Source: Gymnogyps californianus (taxonomy: Eukaryota > Chordata > Aves > Accipitriformes > Cathartidae). Taken from it: DNA of 64,000 nucleotides. Below the pieces are notes generated by a model. That model was not told where the DNA came from. It did not search any database and worked only from the letters and a program-made list of their open reading frames with translations. This document shows, piece after piece, positions 56,492 through 64,000 of this stretch (position 1 is the first letter of the stretch; each line of letters starts with the position of its first letter). A program made the position numbers and the translations under genes. The stretch covers positions 13,008,368 through 13,072,367 of the forward strand of contig NC_059481.1 of the NCBI RefSeq assembly GCF_018139145.2. Direction: 5' to 3'.

Positions 56492-59400
56492 CTACAAAAC
56501 AAAATTACATCTCTACTTATCAATGTCAGCATATAATTGTGGGAATTAGGTTAGATTTCCTAAATTAAAAGGGAATCATAGTTAAAGAAAATCCATACAG
56601 CACAGAAGTCAAAGCCTTACTAATAGAGGTCTAAACTATCTGCATTCATCAGATAATAACTGGACTGTGGAATATGCAGGCCTGTAATTACTCTGAATGT
56701 AAGAAGTGCTGGGGCCACAGAAACACTATTGAAAGGCTTACCTTACTATTCTATTTAAATGAGGCAGAAGAACACTAGTTTTCAGCTTGTAGTCAGAGAG
56801 AATCAAGGGGTTTATCCAGAAAATTATTTAATTATGTTCTCGGATCAAAAACCAGCAGAATTTTTCTCAGAAAAGAGCAAAGAAAACGGCAGTTGGAGAC
56901 TGGGCAGGACTCACCGTACTTTAGATGCGATGGCAAGACAAACCACTACCTTGACTGGTCAACTGTTTTGTTTGTATAACTCAAAAGTTTAAAGATTGAT
57001 TAAATAATTAGGCATGCTAGTATCTCTGTGTTAGTCCTCTTGAATCATCTCAGTGAATACGCAACCTTTCTCAAAGGAGCAATGTTTATTTTAAATAAAT
57101 AACTTGAGAAGTACAGAAAGAGTGACATTCTTGCAACATTTTCCTAATTCAAGTTAAACTTCAGTTTAGAATTTGGCTATTTATTCACTGGTAAGATAAA
57201 AATCTAAGGCCTCTCTTGCAAAAGACAGCTCTCTTGGAAGTTTTTGTTTGTGTGGGGATCTTTATTTTCCACAGAACAGTCTGTAGGGGGAGCTACACTA
57301 AACTGAGAACACAGCTGTGTTACTGTGCTGAAGGAACGCAACAGGAAATGTATTTTCCACTAAGAGATCTTCCTGATTTTATGTGTTAAAATGTGCCAGG
57401 TATCCTGTAACTGCTCATGCAACTTGTTTTTTTTCAGGCTGAACTGGAACATCTGGGTGCAGTTCCACTTTTATATTGGTAAATGATAAGAGCAAGTGAG
57501 ACACAAAAGAAGCCTTTTTGAGAATTGCTAGTGTAACTAGGAAGTCCACAGTCCTCATAGAAAAGAGAAAACACAATGCAGACAAACACACAAAAGCTAC
57601 TTAGGAACACTGGTTTACCTTAATCCTTATGAAACGAGGTCTTGCGTAGTTTGGAAGGTGAGTGTTAACGTGTCTGTAAGTACCTTCTCCATTAAATTCA
57701 CAGTTTTCCTTTAGTTGAATACATGCCATTCCTGTTCTGCCTTCATAACCTGAAGGAATAATGACAGCAAATAACTGTAGTTCATATATAAATTTGAACT
57801 TCAGGTTAACCTCTTTTTTTTTTCTTTCTCCTATAAGTGAATCCTCCCTTCTATGCCACTTTAGAAAACATACTAACATATTTTCCTTTAAACATTTAAG
57901 TGATTAGATTTTCTTAAGGCTTCAGCATGCTAGATGCCAAAGCTAGATGCCAAAATCTTCTGAAAGCCTGGCATCAGAATTATAGACAGCAGACATTTTG
58001 AAAATCATCGTTCTTTCAAAAGTCTTTGGAAAGACTTTGGAAAATCAGGTCTCAGTACTCTGAGGCAGAAGTCTGCCTGCAGCAGCATTTAACTGTGTGG
58101 GTTAATTTACTTTACAGTAAATCATGGTAAATATGCTTGTACTTGCTGTGCTGACAAGCTCATCCATGCAGAAAGAGGACAGAAAGGAATAAGACCTAGT
58201 TTACCATTGTTTATTACCATATGAACAATTAATTAAGCGCTGCAAAAATCTAAGTACTTAATATTTTTTTTACTTGTTTAACTACATACCGAGAGGGCTT
58301 CTTCCCTCCCCGTTTCATGGCTGAGGGGTTTAAGCACAAACCTTTTGGTGTTCCTTCTGTTTTCTGGGATTATAGGTAATGCAAGAAGAAATAGGTAATA
58401 TTCTTAGACAAAGTTTTACATTAGAACCATATGAATGCTTTCACAGAATTGTGTACAGGAGGAAGTGAAAACAGAAAGTAGCATCTAATGCTTAAAGAAA
58501 AGTAGAGCACAAGCATATGCTAATTTAAGATGAATTGTTCTTCAGTTTGAGTCTTGTTTCTGTTTGCCTTTAACACCATGTATTGATGACACCTAGCATT
58601 CCAATTTGTTTATTCAAAATCTAGAGTGTTGAATTAATGAGTTCTCAGGTGATATATACTATCACCCCCAGCTACATTACTAAAGTACAAATATTTCTGT
58701 GCCATGTAAAACAGAAAAAAAAATAAAATACACAGTCCACCCAGTTCTTACACAAATGTGAGAACCGGTTTGAACAATATTTTTTTTCCATGAAGTTGTT
58801 CCATAATTAGGTATTAACACCTCTTCAATGTGGTTTTACAAGAGCATTGAGAATAAGAGCATATCTTCCTCATCTCCTAGAGTGTAATCTGAGAAATACA
58901 TAAAAAACTCCAGACCATTTATGATGTTACCTTTCTTTTGAAATGTCTCCTAGGGCAGCTGTGTGTTTATCCCTACCACAAAGCAGCTGAAAACAAGAGT
59001 GATTTAAAGAGAGAGGCTTTAATTTTAGATCAATAGGTGTAGCAGAGACATACATGATTAACAAAAAGTTTATTTATTTGAATTAAATTCACTATTCTAA
59101 TAGATCATCTTGGTTTATAAACAGCCTTGTTATTCTAGCCTCAGAAACACTGGACATTTCTATTCTCATGTCTTCCACTTTTAGTAGAGGAAATAGTGAG
59201 TGGATCATAACATTCAACATGTGAGAGATTCTGTTAACAAATGGTGGAAGGAAATGGTGGATGTAGGAAGAGTGGCGTCTCTAACACGCCTTTCAATTCC
59301 AAAATACTAAATTGTCATTGATGTCACCCATGTTATGATATACCATAGTCTGGAAGCCTTTGTGGAAAAGTGTGATGCCTGTTAACTCAATTAATATTGT

Positions 59401-62400
59401 TAATGAATTAATAATTAATCTGTTATACCTGCTAATATCTGTTAACTTAGTTAATAGGGGCTCCAAAATTCCTCCTCCTCCTTAGACTACTCTAAGGGCA
59501 TGCAATGTATTATGCCACCTAGTCCAAACCACTTGTGCAATGCAATACTCGGGATTTCAATCAAATCTAACCTTGTTTGTTTGATTTCAGATCCCTACAT
59601 TACACTGTAAGAATGGGTTCCATTGTAACTGTCCATCACAACCCAAATGCAGTGAGGAGCTAGATGGGAGTCCTGCAGATCTTGGGTAAGTGAGAAACAT
59701 GGACAGGAAGGTACCTCCAAAATACAGGAGACAAGAAAGTAGAGTAAAGCTATCTGTTCCTTCTTTTGTCTTCCAATATCTCTGGGCATCTGCCTTTAGC
59801 AGCAGTACCTCTCAAATTTAAAAAAAAAAAAAAAAAAAAGAAAAGAAAAAAAAACCAAAGCTGCCATAAGCACTTAAAGAGTTTATAAAAGTTCAAAGAT
59901 TTCACAGATTTTTGAGGAGTAGAAAAAAGGCAGTAAACATGTCAGAACTTCTTGCATTCCTTCAGATTGTTAAAGAAAGGTGAAAAAGGGAGGAATCAAT
60001 TTAAGTGAGGTTCTTGTTCTTCTAGAAATTCAAGTCTATTTTGTTTGTCCCACTCTACAGTAAGAGCAGAGCTATGTTCCTGTAAAAGATACAACAATGT
60101 TTATATCCAAGGTACTTAATCTCAAATGTTCTTCCATTCTCCTGTTAGTATTCTTGTCATACTATGTTAATACAAGCTTTGGCTATGTTTTTTTAGCTAA
60201 TTAATACTGCATACATTTAAATGGTGGAATGTATCAAATCTAGCTTACGAAAAATAAGCTGAAGTAGGGCTACCTATACTCTGCAGTTCAGTACGTTTAT
60301 ATTTTGTTAATGTATTAAAAAAAATTATTTTGTTGAAATACTTCAAGTATTTCACTCATACCTGGAACAGACACTCCATATACAATAACTTCTTGAACAC
60401 AGTCAATCAGTCCTAAAACATCTGCAACTTCCGTTGTAGAAACGTTTTCCCCTTTCCACCTGGAAAATCAGCAGTCAATAGCCATTATTTCTATGTGTAT
60501 TACATATGGTGATCTCCAGTATTTTAATGTCTGACTTTACAATGGGCTGAGCACTGAACTTGAGATCAGAAAGCACTTTTGCACTAGAACAAGGAACTTG
60601 TTATCAAAGTAGAGAAAAACATGCCGCAAAATTCAACAACGCATTCCAGGTTATTCAAATCTCAGAAGAATTTAACACACTTAGTTTAATCATGCGTAAA
60701 ATGGTTCTAAACAAACAAAACCCCAAAATATCACTTACCTTAGATTCCATCCTAGGTTCTATGCTTTCTGAGTTTTAAAAGTATAGTGAATGTGAAACCA
60801 CAATGTTTTTGTTCTATGAATGTGACTGGTTTCTGACTGTTCAAAATAGCATTCATTCATCACCCTAAGCTGAACCTCTTGTAGGCTCTGCACGTGACTA
60901 TGAACACAGTTAATAAAATACAACAGTGGAGGTGACTTGGAGTCCTCTCTCTTTCTGACTGAAGTCAGAGAAATTCCTTTTCATCAGTTAGTAGGAAATA
61001 CTGGATATGAATTCAAACCTGAGAATGAGCCAGAATTTTCTCTTGTGACAAACATTTAAATAAATAAAACTAACCGGAATGTGTCTCCAGTTCGATCATG
61101 GAAATAAATGAAGTTGTTATTGTCGATTACTAAAAGGTCACCGCTATTAAAATATAAATCCCCTTTTTGGAAGACATCTCTTAATTGCTTCTTCTCTGTT
61201 TGCTGTTTTGCTCCTGCATAGCCACTAAATGGTGCATATTGGCTGATTTTGCAGATCAGTAGTCCAGGTTTACCTATGAAGAGGAAAAATATTCGTTTAA
61301 AAAGCACAGTGTAAATTGCCAAAAAATAACTAATTTTCATTAAATCGGTGAAGTTTACAGATGTTATAGAGTTATTTGAGAATTTTGTCATAATCATCTT
61401 TTAACATCAGTTGTGGAGGTACAGATTGAGTTTCACCTTGTCCTCTCAATTCACTAGCCCTCAAAAATGCCAGTAGACAATACAATTTATCACCTGCTTG
61501 TATTAATGCAGCAGAACAGAATCTCTGAGGTGTTGTCCAGTAAGTGGAAAATAGTTGCCTGGTTTCTCTAGACAGCTTCATAAACCTCAGTTTAAAACAC
61601 CTGACTCAATAGGAGCTGTATCTACAAAGGAAACTTACACATGGCATCAGGCATGTCTTTAGAAGGTGACCATTGGTACGGGCTACTCCCACGTAACTCA
61701 GTTGGCATGGGGCAGCCTTACCCCCTCAACCAAAAGATTCAGTTGGATTGAGGAACCAAATATTGCGGTTCAGCTTGCTTACTTTGAATGCAAAATAGAC
61801 CTAAAGGCTGCTTAGTATGTTCTTCAGTCTTTCATGTGCTAGAGCTGGAGTAATTTACGAAGGGAGCAGGAACACCTACATGTTTATGTAAATGGAAACT
61901 CAACCCCACATTATATAGAGCTTTGCAGGGATGTTACACACTGGAGTGAATTTTATCTCTACACAAAATAAATTACAGTCTGTCTCCATCAAGCCTGGGA
62001 TTTTACATGTTTTCATGGGTTTCTCTCTTACATTGCAGATATTTTCCACGTCTCTGCAGATCAGCAACTTAAACATTGGGTGCATTTATATGAATATGGA
62101 ATATATGTATGCACATCCCTCCTTATCCCAACTCAAGAGACTCCATAGGGAGAGTTGGCATAGGAGAGTACGCCTATGGGGCAGACACTCTTAACATAAC
62201 TGGTATATTCCTCAGCAATGAGAATTTAACACAGTTGGTAACACAGTTGGTAACCTGTCCACCTGTTCCCTTATGCACAGAGGTGAGCACTTCTGTCCTC
62301 ACTCACAGTACTGACTACGCATGTAACAGAATGCAACAAAATCAAAAAGTATCACAAGTATCTGGTTTAAACACAGGTTTGCCTGTGCCAATATAAAAAC

Positions 62401-63506
62401 CCCTCCTAGGAAAACTGATACTAAGATATATTATAAAAAAAGTACTTTCATGTGTGCTTTCTCTATTGCCAATGGCAAAAAGCTTCAGCCACTGCTGGAA
62501 AAGAGAACTGCTTTCTATTTTGCAAATGTTTCTTTAGTGGCATGTTACGTACAACGTCTGAGAAGAATTAAATAGCTCCTGCTGAAAGTCAAGATCTGTA
62601 CTCAAACATGTTAGCGTGTCCATTATTAAAACTAGACAAGTTATTAAAATCTAAGTATACAGATGCTGCATTCCCCACTGTACTTTACTTTTCTGTTACA
62701 CTGTATGACAATAGGATGTGATTTGTTACATATTTTCTAACTTGTATTTAAAAACCTCGCTTACTCAATGGCAATTCTTAGCATCTTTCCAGATAGAAGT
62801 GATACAAAGAGATGTAATTTTAAAAAGTAAATACCTTTCCGAAATTTTTTAAAGGAGTTAAGTTTTTACCTTTGGGAACTCTTACGCAGTATCCATTTTC
62901 ATCTCGGACTGGTTCATCTTTCTCTACGTCATATTTAACCAGTTCATAGTGTAAGATTTTCTAGTGAAAATTTGCAAAATGTATACACACATGAATATTC
63001 AATCTTTGAAAAATATTTTCAGAATTATACTACATAGTCGGCTTTCTATTTAACAGGAACCAAATTAATCACATTTCAACTGGATGTGTTGAGTCTAAAT
63101 GTTCTTTTGCCTGAACTAGCGAGAGGTATCTGTGATATCTAGCACAGGCAGCTATAGACTGTACTTGGGGAGACTCCTCCCCCTAAACAAATTCATAACT
63201 GAGCCTTGGGTTCTTCCCAACTTGTCATACAAGTGGCCTGGTATATGCCCTTGGCAATATACCAAACTTCACCAAGAAGGACAAAATGCCAGGTTTTGTT
63301 GTTATTCTTACCTTCTGCAGGCAGTTTACTCTTCCCACTGCACCAATTTTTCCAGTGTAATTAACAAAAGAAATGTTTCCTTCAGTTGATGCATAAAACT
63401 CCAAGATACTAATATTTCCAAATCTTCGGATAAATTCCCTCCACACATCAGCCCTTATTCCATTTCCTATGGCAAGTCTGACTTTGTGATCCTGATCATT
63501 GTTTCT
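56315..63506 (-). CDS. SLC27A2: SLC27A2 (FATP2 / VLACS), C-terminal part, last six coding exons
   Basis: SLC27A2 is an AMP-forming very-long-chain acyl-CoA synthetase of peroxisome and ER that also promotes fatty-acid uptake and activates bile acids. In minus order the exons are 63506-63312, 62960-62870, 61273-61075, 60459-60362, 57749-57619 and 56491-56315, giving 296 residues and a stop. All junctions are GT-AG and phases agree. Key motifs are EFYASTEGN (the FATP/ACSVL equivalent of the adenylate-forming YxSTE motif), NSGDLL, and [20 protein letters not shown], the FATP signature with the ribose-binding Asp. The AMP-binding P-loop and N-terminal membrane segment lie beyond the right edge. 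Assignment to member 2 rests on sequence likeness and the HDC neighbour. The C-terminus ends HDFKL, against KTLKL in human. Confidence 0.94.
57619..57749 (-). CDS. SLC27A2: SLC27A2 exon: C-terminal domain middle
   Basis: 131 bp: [20 protein letters not shown], then [18 protein letters not shown]. YEGRxGMA and [12 protein letters not shown] are family signatures. Acceptor CCTTCAG|GTTATG, donor ATTAAG|GTAAAC. Confidence 0.96.
59820..59839. repeat. Poly(A) run of 20 in an SLC27A2 intron
   Basis: A run of 20 A followed by A-rich sequence with single G interruptions. It could be the tail of an old retroposed insertion, but the sequence to its left matches nothing I know. Confidence 0.6.
60362..60459 (-). 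CDS. SLC27A2: SLC27A2 exon: C-terminal domain start
   Basis: 98 bp: [20 protein letters not shown], then [12 protein letters not shown] plus one base. [11 protein letters not shown] is the A8-type motif of the mobile C-terminal domain. Acceptor TTTCCAG|GTGGAA, donor TTCCAG|GTATGA. Confidence 0.96.
61075..61273 (-). CDS. SLC27A2: SLC27A2 exon: NSGDLL and FATP signature
   Basis: 199 bp: [20 protein letters not shown], then [20 protein letters not shown], then [16 protein letters not shown]. The Asp of the GDLL motif and the HDRTGDTFR segment bind the AMP ribose and form the hinge. Acceptor TTCATAG|GTAAAC, donor TTCCG|GTTAGT. Confidence 0.96.
62228..62251. repeat. 12-bp perfect tandem duplication
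   Basis: AACACAGTTGGT is repeated twice head to tail, then AAC. It is a simple intronic duplication. Confidence 0.7.
62870..62960 (-). CDS. SLC27A2: SLC27A2 exon: linker before the C-terminal domain
   Basis: 91 bp: [20 protein letters not shown], then [10 protein letters not shown] plus one base. Near-identical to the human [20 protein letters not shown] segment. Acceptor TTCACTAG|AAAATC, donor CCAAAG|GTAAAA. Confidence 0.95.
63312..63506 (-). CDS. SLC27A2: SLC27A2 exon with the EFYASTEGN motif
   Basis: 195 bp, phase 0: [65 protein letters not shown]. Acceptor TTTCTAG|AGAAAC (a second AG lies two bases on; the phase favours the first), donor CAGAAG|GTAAGA. Confidence 0.93.
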
Positions 63507-64000
63507 CTAGAAACAAGAAACAGTCATGAATTCACAATTCTGCTGAGTGAAAGCAGAATTTCTACTTCTGGAAAACTCTGAGGGAAACTTTAGTCTAAAA
63601 GTATTGAGCGTATTCTGAAGCAAAATGTGTGCAAACATCATTACAGTTAAGCTCATGATTTTGATGTGGAAAAGGAAAAGAAATTACTGAGTTAGGCTAT
63701 ATATCTAACTGTAGTTAGTAGTTAACTTGATTTGGATGAAGACAGGGACAAATAATTCTACGCAGAAAGTCCGAATGAAACTCAGGCACCATGTTAAACT
63801 ATTTTGTTTGTAAGCCTTGTGGTGACTATCTGCAGAAGAGAGTAATTTACTCTGAATTCAGCAAAATGTTTGCAGGATTTCAAATGGTGTTTGGGTGGAA
63901 AGGAAATCCCTTTTGCCATTGTAAGTGCAAGATTGAGCCTGTTAAAAATTCTATTACCACATTTCATATCACTTTTAATAGTGCTATTAGATCTTTCTGT

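Larger units (their letters stand above)
56492..61074. other. SLC27A2 introns before the last two exons and before exon 61273-61075
   Basis: Introns 56492-57618, 57750-60361 and 60460-61074. Contains a 20-A run at 59820-59839 and a TTAAT-rich stretch near 59380-59455. No recognisable repeat family or other gene. Confidence 0.55.
61274..64000. other. SLC27A2 upstream introns in the window
   Basis: Introns 61274-62869 and 62961-63311, and the part intron from 63507 to the right edge. A perfect 12-bp tandem repeat AACACAGTTGGT lies at 62228-62251. No earlier SLC27A2 exon was found before 64000. Confidence 0.55.

Noticed and set aside
59590..59839. Processed retrocopy ending in the 20-A run
   Set aside because: The sequence left of the run matches no gene or repeat I know, and no target duplication could be found, so only the A-run is reported.

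Overview
The window is vertebrate nuclear DNA, almost certainly from a bird. Coding sequence is split into short GT-AG exons by long AT-rich introns, two promoters lie in CpG islands, and the interspersed repeats are typically avian: a 5'-truncated CR1 LINE encoding a reverse-transcriptase fragment, several CR1 tails, and a solo endogenous-retrovirus LTR of the kind common in bird genomes. I saw nothing prokaryotic and no rRNA, tRNA or CRISPR.

Four protein-coding genes are recognised by reading exons across splice sites. (1) USP8, minus strand: the 5' end only. A non-coding first exon sits near 13.5 kb and seven coding exons lie between 6,795 and 486, covering the MIT-like domain, a charged linker and the start of the rhodanese domain; the gene continues off the left edge. 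(2) GABPB1 (NRF-2 beta), plus strand: complete, with a CpG-island first exon ending at 17,215, eight coding exons from 24,518 to 39,733 giving 395 residues, and a 3'UTR to about 41.4 kb. (3) HDC, plus strand: all twelve coding exons from 44,253 to 54,477, preceded by CCAAT and TATA boxes. Exon 9 lacks one base compared with the family frame, so the sequence as given stops early. (4) SLC27A2, minus strand: the last six coding exons, 63,506 down to 56,315; the 5' part lies off the right edge.

Layout: USP8 and GABPB1 are divergent, with about 3.6 kb between their first exons. GABPB1 and HDC are tandem, and HDC and SLC27A2 converge about 1.5 kb apart. The neighbour set SLC27A2-HDC-GABPB1-USP8 is the same as on human 15q21.2, so this is a conserved syntenic block. 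The four products (an endosomal deubiquitinase, an Ets-complex transcription subunit, a histamine-forming enzyme and a very-long-chain acyl-CoA synthetase) do not act in one pathway.

I found no new biological system. The items most worth checking are the one-base frameshift in HDC exon 9; an intron-retention or intronic polyadenylation form of GABPB1 that would lack the leucine zipper; a perfect NRF-1 site, a YY1 site and clustered Ets cores around the GABPB1 first exon; upstream ORFs and a tandem ATG at the GABPB1 exon 1/2 junction; and the solo LTR in USP8 intron 1 with an exact 5-bp target-site duplication.
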